Assembly (NCBI GenBank): GCA_963826695.1
Contig: CAWGXZ010000001.1
Coordinates: 248,001 to 312,000 of the forward strand
Direction of reading: 5' to 3'
Source: CAWGXZ01 sp963826695
GTDB lineage: Bacteria > Pseudomonadota > Gammaproteobacteria > Burkholderiales > Burkholderiaceae_C
DNA: 64,000 nucleotides
The notes beneath the pieces are model-generated. The model was not told where the DNA came from, searched no databases, and saw only the letters and a program-made list of their open reading frames with translations. Position numbers and translations under genes: made by a program. This document shows positions 53,129 through 63,727 of this stretch, in pieces (positions within the stretch are counted from its first letter, which is position 1; every line of letters starts with the position of its first letter).

Positions 53129-54355
53129 ATGACGAACGAACACGCAAGGGTCGATGACTACGACGACGAGGAAGAGGGTCCACGGGTCGGCCTGATCGAT
53201 CTTCTGACCTGGATCGGGGAGAGCAAGCGATTCATCGGGCTCACTGCGCTGGTCGCTGCTCTCGCGGCCATTGCCGTGTCGCTGTTGTTGCCGCCCATCT
53301 ATACGGCCAGGACGAGCCTGCTGCCTCCAGGTGCCCAGCAGCAAAGCGGATCGGCTGCCGCACTCGCCTCGCTGGGCGCACTCGGCGGCCTAGCCGGTGG
53401 CATCGCAGGCAAGTCGCCCGACGAGCTGTATGTGGCGCTGCTGAAAAGCGACAGCGTGATACGCAAGCTCGACGAGCGCTACAAGCTGCGTGACCGGTAT
53501 GAGCTGAAGAATTTCGAGCAGCTGCGCAAGGTATTTCCCAACTACGTGCGCGTGAGTTCGGACAAGAAGAGCGGCGTCATCAATGTCGAAGTCGACGACC
53601 GGGACGCACAGTTTGCCGCGGAACTTGCCAATGCGCATGTGCCGCAGACCAACGAGTTGCTGGATCGGCTGGCGGTCAGCGAAGCGCAGCAGCGGCGCGC
53701 ATTTTTTACCAAGCAACTCGGCGATACCAAGGAAAACCTGATCAAGGCCGAGCAGCAGCTGCGTCGGGTTCAGGAGCGGTCGGGCGTGATCGTCCTGGAC
53801 AAACAGGCGGAGGCGCTGATCAGCAGCGTGGCGCAGCTGCGGGCGCAGATCGCCGAGCGCGAGGTGCAGTTGAAGGTTCTGCGCACCTCGGCGACGGCGG
53901 CGAATCCCGATGTGATCCGCCTCAATTCCCAACTCGCTGCCATGCGCGGTGAACTGGCTCGGCTCGAGTCGAACAATGGCGGCCGCCCTGGCAGCACGGT
54001 CGATCTCGCGGTGGGCAAGCTGCCTGAAGCGGGAATCGAATACGTTCGCGCCCGTCGCGAGCTCAGGATTCAGGAAATGCTGCTCGAATCGATGATCCGT
54101 CAACTGGAAGTGGCCAAGCTCGATGAAGCCAAGGAAGGCTCGTCGCTGCAGGCCATCGACGCTGCCCAGCCGCCCGACTACAAATCGAAGCCATCCCGCG
54201 CCCTGATCGTGCTGGGCAGCACCTTGCTGGCTTTGCTGGCATCGACCATTTGGGTGATCCTCCGCCGATACAACCGCTTGGTGCGTGAAGTCGATCCGGA
54301 AAGCGATGCCAGCTTCCGGTCGCTGGCACAGGCCTGGAAGCTGCGGCGCGCCTGA
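53129..54355 (+). CDS. Wzz/GNVR-type polysaccharide co-polymerase
   Basis: A 408-residue inner-membrane protein. ATG 53129 is preferred; a TTG at 53114 overlaps the preceding stop but lacks support. The N-terminus is acidic (DDYDDEEEGPR). The first helix lies at about 36-57, then comes a large periplasmic coiled-coil domain (KQLGDTKENLIKAEQQLRRV, LRAQIAEREVQLKVLRTSAT), and then a second helix near 371-391 (ALIVLGSTLLALLASTIWVI), preceded by the typical IDAAQPPDYKSKPSR. There is no tyrosine-kinase domain. It controls chain length and links to the SLBB export protein encoded just upstream. Confidence 0.86.
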   Translation: MTNEHARVDDYDDEEEGPRVGLIDLLTWIGESKRFIGLTALVAALAAIAVSLLLPPIYTARTSLLPPGAQQQSGSAAALASLGALGGLAGGIAGKSPDELYVALLKSDSVIRKLDERYKLRDRYELKNFEQLRKVFPNYVRVSSDKKSGVINVEVDDRDAQFAAELANAHVPQTNELLDRLAVSEAQQRRAFFTKQLGDTKENLIKAEQQLRRVQERSGVIVLDKQAEALISSVAQLRAQIAEREVQLKVLRTSATAANPDVIRLNSQLAAMRGELARLESNNGGRPGSTVDLAVGKLPEAGIEYVRARRELRIQEMLLESMIRQLEVAKLDEAKEGSSLQAIDAAQPPDYKSKPSRALIVLGSTLLALLASTIWVILRRYNRLVREVDPESDASFRSLAQAWKLRRA

Positions 54356-54373
54356 GCGCGCCGGCCGATGGCG

Positions 54374-56299
<1,926 letters not shown>

Positions 56300-56363
56300 A
56301 GGGGGCAGGTGACGAAGCGCGCAGCGCGTCGCCGGGGCAAAGCGCGATTATCGGCGCCGGGCT

Positions 56364-57312
56364 TCAGTGGGCGAGCCGGCGCTCCAGTGCGTCGATATAG
56401 GCCTTGGCAACGTCGAATCCGGTCTGGTCGGTGATCTCGCGGAAACACGTCGGGCTGGTGACGTTGATCTCGGTCAGGCAGTCACCGATGACGTCGAGGC
56501 CGACCAGCAGCAGGCCACGCCCGGCGAGCGTCGGCCCGAGTGCGGCAGCAATCTCGCGGTCGCGCGCGGAAAGCGGCCGCGCCACGCCCTTGCCGCCTGC
56601 AGCGAGATTGCCGCGGATCTCGCTGCCCTGCGGAATGCGCGCCAGCGAAAACGGCACCGGCACGCCGTCGATCAGCAGGATGCGCTTGTCGCCCTCGACG
56701 ATTTCCGGCAGATAGCGCTGCACCATGAGGGTCTGCCGGCCGTCGCGATTCAGCGTCTCGGTGATGCTGCCGAGGTTCATGCCGTCGGCGCCGACGCGGA
56801 AGATTCCCGCGCCGCCCATGCCGTCGAGCGGCTTGAGGATGATGTCGCGGTGCTGTGCATGGAAGCGGCGCACCGCCTGCGGGTCGCGTGTGACCAGCGT
56901 GGGTGGTGCAAAGGTGGCGAATTCGAGAATGGCCAGCTTTTCCGGATGGTTGCGCAGTGCCGCGGGCGAATTGAAGACCCGCGCACCATCGCGCTCGGCA
57001 TGCCCGAGCAGGTGCGTGGCGTAGAAGTACTCGCTGTCGAACGGCGGGTCCTTGCGCATCAGCACCGCGTCGAGCGACGCGAGGTCGCGCTCGACCGCGT
57101 CTTCTGCGCGGTACCAGTCGACTTCGTCGCCGGTGAGTTCGACAACCTGCATCCGGGCGCTGACCGATTCACCCGAACGCCAGTCGAGGTGGCGCGGCTC
57201 GCAGACCAGAAGCTGGTGGCCGCGGGCAGCGGCCTCGCGCATCATGGTGAAGGTACTGTCCTTGTAGATCGCGAAAGCCGGGCAGCGGGTCGGCAACGAA
57301 AAGCAGTTTCAT
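56364..57312 (-). CDS. gshB: Glutathione synthetase, one apparent +1 frame break near the N-terminus
   Basis: ATG 57312 opens MKLLFVADPLPGF, the normal GshB start. The family then continues one base later as AIYKDSTFTMMREAAARGHQ through LLVCEPRHLDW, DIILKPLDGMGGAGIFRV (ATP-grasp), MVQRYLPEIVEGDKRILLID, AAGGKGVARPL and LTEINVTSPTCFREI to stop 56364. The span is 949 bases, one over a multiple of three, and an extra base in the AAA run at 57274-57276 accounts for it. Correcting it gives a 315-residue protein of normal length. The enzyme joins gamma-glutamylcysteine to glycine. With gshA intact and nearby, a sequence error is more likely than loss. Confidence 0.88.
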
Positions 57313-57343
57313 GGCGGAAGGCACCAGTCGAGCGGATACGGGT

Positions 57344-59242
57344 TCAGATTTCCACCTTCGAGCCCAGCTCGACAACCCGGTTGGTCGGCAGGTTGAGGAA
57401 GTCGGCCGCAGCCGATGCATTGCGGTGCATGCTGGCGAACAACTTCTCGCGCCATACCCACATGCCGGCGCCCATGGTCGGGATGACGATGTCTCTCGAC
57501 AGGAAGTAGCTGGTGTCCATCTCGTCGAGCTGGACGCCACGGCCCGCCAGAAGCTTCAAGGCCTCCGGAACGTCGGGATCGTTCTTGAAACCGAAGTGCA
57601 GCGTGATCTGCCAGCAATCATGGCCGAGCGGCTCGATCTCGCTGCGGCTGTCGAAGCGCACCCAGGGCACCTCGTGGTGCTTGACCGAGACGAACAGGTT
57701 GGTGTGGTGCAAAACCTTGTTGTGCTTGAGGTTGTGCAGCAAGGCGTTCGGCGCGAAGCCTTGTTCGCTCACCATGAAAACCGCCGTTCCTTCGACGCGT
57801 TTCGGTGGACTCAGGAAAACGGCTTCCAGAAAACTTTTCAGGTCGATGGCATCGACCCGCAAGCGGGCGCGCATCAGCCTGCGGCCCTGTTTCCACGTCA
57901 TCATCAGCATGAACATCACCACGCCGATCGCCACCGGAAACCAGCCGCCCTCGAAGACCTTGATCACGTTGGCGCTGAAGAACGCCAGGTCGACCACGAA
58001 GAAGAACCCGGTGGCGCCGATGCACAGCAGCCACGGGTACTTCCAGCCGTAGCGAAGGACGAAAAAGGTCATGACGGTGGTGATCAGCATGTCGATCGTC
58101 ACCGCGATGCCGTAGGCGCTGGCCAGTGCACTGCTCGAACCGAAGGCGACCACCGCCAGCACGATACAGGCGTAGAGACTCCAGTTGATGAAAGGCACGA
58201 AGACCTGGCCGGTCTCCTTGACCGAGGTGTGCAGGATGCGCAGCCGCGGCAGGTAGCCGAGCTGGATCGCCTGCTTCGTCACTGAAAACGCGGCGGTAAT
58301 CAGCGCTTGCGAAGCAATCACCGTGGCGCACGTGGCCAGGGCAATCAGCGGGTACAGCGCCCATGCCGGCGCCATCTCGAAGAACGGATTCTTCACCTTG
58401 TGCGGTTCGAGCAGCAGCATGGCGCCCTGACCGAAGTAGTTCAGCACCAGCGCCGGCATGACCAGGCTGAACCAGGCAAGCCGGATCGGCCGCTTGCCGA
58501 AGTGGCCCATGTCGGCATAAAGCGCCTCGGCTCCGGTGACGCAGAGCACCACCGAGCCGAGCGCGATGAAAGCGACTCCCGGGTTGCTCCACATGAAGAC
58601 GAGCGCGTAGTGCGGGCTCAACGCCCGCAGCACCGCCGGGTTCTGGACCACATGCTGGACGCCGAGCACCGCCAGCGAGATGAACCACAGCACCGTGACC
58701 GGCCCGAAGAATCGGCCAACCCGGCTCGTGCCGTGCCGCTGCACCATGAAAAGCCCCGTCAGCACCACCAGCGTGATCGGCACCACGTACTCATGCAACG
58801 CCGGTGCCGCGACTTCGAGTCCTTCGACCGCCGAGAGCACCGAAATCGCCGGCGTGATCACCCCATCGCCGAAGAAGATCGCCGTGCCGAAGATGCCCAC
58901 CAGCAGCAGCCGCTGGCGCAACACCGGACGGTCCTTCACCGCCTGCGACGCCAGCGCAAGCATCGCGATCAGCCCGCCCTCGCCATGGTTGTCGGCGCGC
59001 AGGATCAGCACCACGTACTTGAGCGAGACGATCACCGTCATGGTCCAGAAGACCATCGACAGCACGCCGTAGATGTTCTCCGGCGTCAGCTGCACATGCC
59101 CGTCGGCGAAGACCTCCTTCAGCGCATACAGGGGACTGGTGCCGATATCCCCATAGACCACGCCCACGGCACCTAAGGTGAGTGCCGCCAGACTCGACGC
59201 AGTGGGTGAAGCTTTCAAGATCATGCTGGGCCGGGTAGCCAT
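57344..59242 (-). CDS. kup: Low-affinity potassium transporter Kup
   Basis: A 632-residue KUP/HAK transporter. Twelve membrane helices lie in the first ~430 residues, beginning ALTLGAVGVVYGDIGTSPLY (the family signature). FGTAIFFGDGVITPAISVLS, ALYADMGHFGKRPIRLAW and ASAYGIAVTIDMLITTVMTF follow. The C-terminal ~200 residues form the cytoplasmic domain (VFLSPPKRVEGTAVFMVSEQ). It imports K with protons. It sits between gshA and gshB on the same strand, an arrangement that may link osmotic or redox stress responses but is not proof of shared regulation. Confidence 0.95.
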   Translation of the reverse strand: MATRPSMILKASPTASSLAALTLGAVGVVYGDIGTSPLYALKEVFADGHVQLTPENIYGVLSMVFWTMTVIVSLKYVVLILRADNHGEGGLIAMLALASQAVKDRPVLRQRLLLVGIFGTAIFFGDGVITPAISVLSAVEGLEVAAPALHEYVVPITLVVLTGLFMVQRHGTSRVGRFFGPVTVLWFISLAVLGVQHVVQNPAVLRALSPHYALVFMWSNPGVAFIALGSVVLCVTGAEALYADMGHFGKRPIRLAWFSLVMPALVLNYFGQGAMLLLEPHKVKNPFFEMAPAWALYPLIALATCATVIASQALITAAFSVTKQAIQLGYLPRLRILHTSVKETGQVFVPFINWSLYACIVLAVVAFGSSSALASAYGIAVTIDMLITTVMTFFVLRYGWKYPWLLCIGATGFFFVVDLAFFSANVIKVFEGGWFPVAIGVVMFMLMMTWKQGRRLMRARLRVDAIDLKSFLEAVFLSPPKRVEGTAVFMVSEQGFAPNALLHNLKHNKVLHHTNLFVSVKHHEVPWVRFDSRSEIEPLGHDCWQITLHFGFKNDPDVPEALKLLAGRGVQLDEMDTSYFLSRDIVIPTMGAGMWVWREKLFASMHRNASAAADFLNLPTNRVVELGSKVEI

Positions 59243-59350
59243 CGCCGGCCGCTGCTGGAGGGAGGCGATTGTGCGCTCGCCCGGGGTCTTCGACGCGGCT
59301 CTGGCGCGACACCTGCACCGCTCGGCGTGTGCACCGGCATGCCGGTTGGT

Positions 59351-60646
59351 CTACTCGTAGACCTCGGCGTCCGGGTCGGTGGCCTCGAGTTCGTAGCTGG
59401 CAGCCACCATGGCCAGACGTGCAACCACGCCGTACATGTAGAAGCGGTTCGGCGCACTGGCGCCCGGCTTCACACCCGGCTTGGGCAGCTGATTGGTCTG
59501 CGCAAAGGCCAACGGGACGAAGCTCGCCCCCGGCGAATTCAGGTTCTCGTCGATGCCGCGTTCGGCGTTGACGCGGTAGAAACCGCCGACGACGTAACGG
59601 TCGATCATGTAGACCACCGGTTCGGCGACCGCGTCGTTGACCCGCTCGTAGGTCGGCACCCCCTCCTGCAGGATGACCTCGCTGACCTCCTGGCCGTCCT
59701 TGATGACGCTCATCTTGTTGCGCGTCTTGCGGTTGATGTCGGCGAGGTCTTTCGGATCACGCACCGTCATGATGCCCATGCCGTAGGTGCCGGCGTCGGC
59801 CTTGACGATGATGAACGGCTTTTCCTGGATGCCGTATTCCTTGTACTTGCGCCGGACCTTGGCGAGCAGCGCGTCGGCATTGCTCATCAGGCATTCGGCG
59901 CCCGTACCGTCGCTGAAGTTGACTTCGCCACAGCGCGCGAACAGCGGGTTGATCAGCCATGGGTCCATGCCGAGCAGCTTGGCGAACTTCTTGGCGATCT
60001 CCTCGTAGGCCTGGAAGTGATTGGTCTTGCGGCGCACCGCCCAGCCGGCGTGCAACGGCGGCAGCAGGTACTGCTCGTGCAGGTTCTCGAGCACCTTCGG
60101 CAGGCCCGCCGAGAGGTCGTTGTTGAGCAGCACCGTGCAGGGGTCGAAATCCTTCAGGCCGACCCGGCCGCGGTGGCGTACCAGCGGCTCGACAGTCAGT
60201 GAACTGCCGTCGGGAAGCGGAATCTCCGTCGGCGACTTGATCGTTTCGTCGAGCGTGCCGAGGCGCACGTTCAGGCCTGCCTGATGAAAGATCTGCATCA
60301 GCCGCGCGACATTCAGCAGGTAGAAGCTGTTGCGCGTGTGCCGCTCGGGAATCAGCAGCAGGTTCTTCGCCTCGGGGCAGATCTTCTCCACCGCCGCCAT
60401 CGCAGCCTGTACAGCCAGCGGCAGCATCTCGTCGGTGAGGTTGTTGAAACCGCCCGGAAACAAGTTGGTGTCGACCGGCGCCAGCTTGAAGCCGGCGTTG
60501 CGCACGTCGACCGACGTATAGAAGGGCGGCGTGTGCTCCATCCACTCGAGGCGGAACCAGCGCTCGATCGCCGGCAGCGACTCGAGAATGCGCTGCTCCA
60601 GCTCGTTGATCGGGCCGGTTAAAGCGGTGATGAGGTGTGGAACCAT
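59351..60646 (-). CDS. gshA: Glutamate-cysteine ligase GshA (proteobacterial GshA type)
   Basis: A 431-residue enzyme of the GshA family that differs from the E. coli-type ligase and is typical of Betaproteobacteria. Recognisable stretches are FRLEWMEHTPPFYTSVDVRN, GFKLAPVDTNLFPGGFNNLT, AKNLLLIPERHTRNSFYLLN, GWAVRRKTNHFQAYEEIAKK and FIIVKADAGTYGMGIMTVRD, plus EPVVYMIDRYVVGGFYRVNA. It makes gamma-glutamylcysteine from glutamate, cysteine and ATP, the first step of glutathione synthesis. ATG 60646 is the first start. gshB follows downstream after kup. Confidence 0.94.
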   Translation of the reverse strand: MVPHLITALTGPINELEQRILESLPAIERWFRLEWMEHTPPFYTSVDVRNAGFKLAPVDTNLFPGGFNNLTDEMLPLAVQAAMAAVEKICPEAKNLLLIPERHTRNSFYLLNVARLMQIFHQAGLNVRLGTLDETIKSPTEIPLPDGSSLTVEPLVRHRGRVGLKDFDPCTVLLNNDLSAGLPKVLENLHEQYLLPPLHAGWAVRRKTNHFQAYEEIAKKFAKLLGMDPWLINPLFARCGEVNFSDGTGAECLMSNADALLAKVRRKYKEYGIQEKPFIIVKADAGTYGMGIMTVRDPKDLADINRKTRNKMSVIKDGQEVSEVILQEGVPTYERVNDAVAEPVVYMIDRYVVGGFYRVNAERGIDENLNSPGASFVPLAFAQTNQLPKPGVKPGASAPNRFYMYGVVARLAMVAASYELEATDPDAEVYE

Positions 60647-60722
60647 GTGCGGACCCGCTGAGCGCGATAGCGCCCGATTCTAGGGACGGCGCGTCCGGCA
60701 CGGCTGCCGGCGCGGCAAACGG

Positions 60723-60748
60723 AAAAAGGGCCGCCTGACGGCGGCCCT
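60723..60748 (-). terminator. Rho-independent terminator of the TorF-glnK-amtB unit
   Basis: AGGGCCGCC and GGCGGCCCT (60727-60735 and 60740-60748) form a perfect 9-base stem with a TGAC loop. Read leftwards, the direction of amtB, the stem is followed by TTTTT (60727-60723). It begins about 25 bases after the amtB stop codon. This is the clearest intrinsic terminator in the window. Confidence 0.9.
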
Positions 60749-60773
60749 CCGGGGTTGCGAGAAAGGCGTCGGC

Positions 60774-62348
60774 TCAGCCGTGATACGCCGTTTCGCCATG
60801 CGAGGTGATGTCGAGGCCTTCGCGCTCGGCTTCCTCCGGCACGCGCAACCCGATGGTCAGGTCGACCAGCTTGAAGGCAACGACCGAGACCACACCCGAC
60901 CAGACGATGGTCAGCAGCACGGCCTTGAGCTGCACCCAGAACTGGGCGGCAATGGAGTAGGCATCGGGCGCCAGCATGCTGACGGTGACCCAGTCGGCGA
61001 CTGCGCTCGGCCCGCCGAGGTTCGGCGAATTGAAGATGCCGGTCAGCAAGGCACCGACGATGCCGCCAACGCCGTGGACGCCGAAGACGTCGAGCGAATC
61101 GTCGGCACCCAGCATGCGCTTGAGACCGCTGACGCCCCACAGGCAGGCGAAGCCGGCGACAAAGCCGATCACCAGTCCGCCACCGATACCGACGTTGCCG
61201 GCGGCTGGGGTGATGGCGACCAGTCCTGCGACCGCACCCGACGCTGCGCCGAGCATCGAGGCCTTGCCCTTGACAAGCGCCTCGCCGATGCACCAGGCGA
61301 GCACCGCGGCAGCCGTTGCCGCCAAGGTATTCATGAAGGCCAAGGCGGCAAAGCCGTTGGCTTCGAGTGCCGAGCCGGCATTGAAGCCGAACCAGCCGAC
61401 CCAGAGCAGTGCGGCACCGACCATGGTCAGCGTCAGCGAATGCGGCGTCATCGATTCACGACCGAAGCCGATGCGCTTGCCGACCATGAAGGCGCCGACC
61501 AGCCCGGCCACGGCGGCATTGATGTGCACCACGGTACCGCCGGCAAAGTCGAGCGCGCCCCACTGCCAGATCAGCCCGGCCTTGGCGGTGGTGGCCTCGA
61601 CCACTGCGGCGTCCGTGTAGGCGTCCGGGCCGGCCCAGAACCAGACCATGTGCGCCATCGGCAGGTAGCTGAAGGTGAACCAGAGCACCATGAAGGCGAG
61701 CACCGCGGCGAACTTGATGCGTTCGGCAAAGGCACCGATGATCAGGCAGCAGGTGATGCCGGCAAAGGTCGCCTGGAAGGCCGCAAAGACGATCTCAGGC
61801 AGCACCACGCCCTTGCTGAAGGTGGCGGCAGTGGCGAAGCTGCCGGCGACGTTGTCCCAGATGCCGCGCATCATCAGACGGTCGGTGCCGCCAATGAAGG
61901 CATTGCCCTCGGTGAATGCGAGGCTGTAGCCGTAGACGACCCACAGCACCGTGATCAGCGAGAAGGTCACCATCACCTGCATCAGCACCGACAGCATGTT
62001 CTTGCTGCGCACCAGACCGCCATAGAACAGCGCCAGGCCGGGCACCACCATCAGCAGCACCAGCAGCGTGGAAACCATCATCCAGGCGGTGTCGCCCTTG
62101 TTGGGGACCGGCGCGGGGGTGGCCGCAGCCGACGCGCCCGCGGCCGCCGGCGCTGCGGCCAGCGCAGCAGACGCTGCCGCTACAGGCGCGGCCGCTGCAG
62201 GCGCTGCGGTCTTCGTCGCATCCGCCGCAGCAGGCGCGGAAGCGCTCGGGGCGGACGCGGTCTCGGGCGCGCTCGCCTGGGCCAGCGCCCCGGCGTGCAG
62301 CCCGAGCACCGCGAGGCCCAGGGCAAGTGAAGCAATCAGATTTTTCAT
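60774..62348 (-). CDS. amtB: Ammonium transporter AmtB
   Basis: A 524-residue AmtB. A Sec signal peptide (residues 1-23) leads into an unusual Ala/Pro-rich linker of about 60 residues before the first helix (AWMMVSTLLVLLMVVPGLAL). Eleven helices follow with the Amt motifs FYGGLVRSKNMLSVLMQVMV, AHMVWFWAGP, DFAGGTVVHINAAVAGLVGA (first pore His) and DVFGVHGVGGIVGALLTGIF (second pore His). It conducts ammonium into the cell and is blocked by GlnK. It is last in the TorF-glnK-amtB unit, 39 bases after glnK, and followed by a strong terminator. Confidence 0.95.
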   Translation of the reverse strand: MKNLIASLALGLAVLGLHAGALAQASAPETASAPSASAPAAADATKTAAPAAAAPVAAASAALAAAPAAAGASAAATPAPVPNKGDTAWMMVSTLLVLLMVVPGLALFYGGLVRSKNMLSVLMQVMVTFSLITVLWVVYGYSLAFTEGNAFIGGTDRLMMRGIWDNVAGSFATAATFSKGVVLPEIVFAAFQATFAGITCCLIIGAFAERIKFAAVLAFMVLWFTFSYLPMAHMVWFWAGPDAYTDAAVVEATTAKAGLIWQWGALDFAGGTVVHINAAVAGLVGAFMVGKRIGFGRESMTPHSLTLTMVGAALLWVGWFGFNAGSALEANGFAALAFMNTLAATAAAVLAWCIGEALVKGKASMLGAASGAVAGLVAITPAAGNVGIGGGLVIGFVAGFACLWGVSGLKRMLGADDSLDVFGVHGVGGIVGALLTGIFNSPNLGGPSAVADWVTVSMLAPDAYSIAAQFWVQLKAVLLTIVWSGVVSVVAFKLVDLTIGLRVPEEAEREGLDITSHGETAYHG

Positions 62349-62387
62349 GGGGTGTGTTCTAGTTTTCGGATGGGCGGCCGGCGACCG

Positions 62388-62726
62388 CTAGAGCGCGTCC
62401 TTGCCGGTCTCGCCGGTGCGGATTCGGACCACCTCTTCCAGAGCCGAGACGAAAACCTTCCCGTCGCCGATCTTCCCGGTTCGCGCCGAGGTTTCGATGG
62501 CTTCGATGACCCGGTCGACAACGGCGTCGTCGACCGCGGCTTCGATCTTCACCTTGGGCAGGAAATCGACCACGTACTCCGCGCCCCGGTAGAGCTCGGT
62601 ATGGCCCTTCTGGCGGCCAAAGCCCTTGACCTCGGTCACCGTGATTCCCTGGACGCCGATCGCGCTCAGCGCTTCGCGCACCTCGTCGAGCTTGAAGGGC
62701 TTGACGATCGCAGTCACCATCTTCAT
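62388..62726 (-). CDS. glnK: Nitrogen regulatory PII protein GlnK
   Basis: A 112-residue PII protein. The T-loop reads VKGFGRQKGHTELYRGAEYV, with the uridylylation tyrosine at residue 51 (GAEYVVDF). The C-loop is RTGKIGDGKVFVSALEEVVR. It senses 2-oxoglutarate, ATP/ADP and, through GlnD, glutamine, and plugs AmtB when ammonium is plentiful. Linkage directly upstream of amtB identifies it as GlnK rather than GlnB. It lies 20 bases behind the TorF gene, so it is expressed from the sigma-54 promoter further upstream. Confidence 0.96.
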   Translation of the reverse strand: MKMVTAIVKPFKLDEVREALSAIGVQGITVTEVKGFGRQKGHTELYRGAEYVVDFLPKVKIEAAVDDAVVDRVIEAIETSARTGKIGDGKVFVSALEEVVRIRTGETGKDAL

Positions 62727-62746
62727 GTCGTTGCTCCTCGAGGCGG

Positions 62747-63508
62747 TCAGAACGTCTTGGCGACCGACAGCAGCAGCCGGTCGCTGCTGACGTTGCGGTT
62801 GCGGGGTGCAGCGCCGGCCAGGTCGCGGTTGGTGCCGACCAGGGCCAGCCCGACGGCATAGCCGGAGACGTCCTTGGTGACGCCGAGCTTGTAGTCGACG
62901 ATCGAGTCGACTGGACCCCCCCCGCCGATCTCGGTCGGACGGGCATTTCCCTTGAGCTTCTGGTAGCCGACATGCGCGCCGAGCGAGAAGCCCGAGCCGA
63001 GGTCATGCGTGAAGCTGCCGTCGAGGTAGGACGAGTTTCTCGAGTTCGCTGCACCGAAGAAGTCGGAAACCGCGTGGTAGTACTTGACGCCGACCGGACC
63101 CCAGGTGGCGCCGAAATAGATTTCCGTGTTGTCGATCTTCTGCGTACCGCCCTTGCCGCTGCCAGGGTAGTAATACTGGATCAAGCCGAGGTCGAGGCCG
63201 GTGCTGCCGAACGTGGTCTTGTAGCCGCCGTAGAAGTCCATCTCCAGATTGGCGCCGTTGAAGAACGCACTGTCGATGTTCGAGTTCCAGTTGCCCAGAT
63301 AGAAGCCGGACTTGTGGGCGACATCGAATCCGCCCTGCAGCGCCGGATCACGGTCGGTCTGCGAGATGCCCCGGAAACGGTATTCGGAGAAAAGGCCGAC
63401 GTTGCCAGTGACTGTCCAGTCCGCGGCCGGTGCAGCAGCAGGTTGTGCGAAGGCTGGAAAGGCAGCCAGAAGCAACGAGGTGACGAGTGAAAACGAAAGC
63501 GATTTCAT
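62747..63508 (-). CDS. TorF-family putative porin
   Basis: A 253-residue outer-membrane protein from ATG 63508 with a signal peptide ending AFPAFAQ. It shows the start of the TorF (Gcw_chp) family: GNVGLFSEYRFRGISQTDRD, ALQGGFDVAHKSGFYLGNWN. The protein is a run of amphipathic strands and ends LLLSVAKTF with terminal Phe. It is frequently encoded before glnK-amtB in Betaproteobacteria and may let ammonium or small amines cross the outer membrane, but transport has not been shown by the sequence. The alternative GTG at 63538 would spoil the signal peptide. Confidence 0.88.
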   Translation of the reverse strand: MKSLSFSLVTSLLLAAFPAFAQPAAAPAADWTVTGNVGLFSEYRFRGISQTDRDPALQGGFDVAHKSGFYLGNWNSNIDSAFFNGANLEMDFYGGYKTTFGSTGLDLGLIQYYYPGSGKGGTQKIDNTEIYFGATWGPVGVKYYHAVSDFFGAANSRNSSYLDGSFTHDLGSGFSLGAHVGYQKLKGNARPTEIGGGGPVDSIVDYKLGVTKDVSGYAVGLALVGTNRDLAGAAPRNRNVSSDRLLLSVAKTF

Positions 63509-63551
63509 GAGGAGTGTCTTCCAGGTAATTCGAACCAAGTCGACTGCTCAC

Positions 63552-63567
63552 TGCATATCTTGTGCCA
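63552..63567 (-). promoter_or_regulatory. Sigma-54 promoter of the TorF-glnK-amtB unit
   Basis: On the minus strand the sequence TGGCACAAGATATGCA runs from 63567 to 63552. It has a perfect -24 box (TGGCAC), GG and GC exactly ten bases apart, and a -12 box ATGCA that differs from TTGCA at one base. Transcription would start about 33 bases before the TorF ATG. This fits RpoN control of ammonium uptake. Confidence 0.82.
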
Positions 63568-63651
63568 ACCAACTTGCTTGTTGATCTCGTATGGCGTCGC
63601 TGCGTGCCGGACACCAAGCTGGCGCGTCGAGATCGAGGCTCGGCAGTGCAG

Positions 63652-63668
63652 TGCACCAACCCGGTGCT
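63652..63668. promoter_or_regulatory. NtrC-binding-site-like palindrome
   Basis: TGCACC-N5-GGTGCT at 63652-63668 matches the NtrC consensus TGCACC-N5-GGTGCA in 11 of 12 positions. It lies about 90 bases upstream of the sigma-54 promoter, the usual enhancer distance. A weaker half-match (GACACC-N5-GGCGCG) lies at 63609-63625. It is only about 60 bases from the divergent comM start, so it could also affect that gene. Confidence 0.7.
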
Positions 63669-63727
63669 CACACAAGCTGCAATGGGGGCTGCGCGAGCGC
63701 ACCGGCGGATGCGATGATTTGCGTGTC

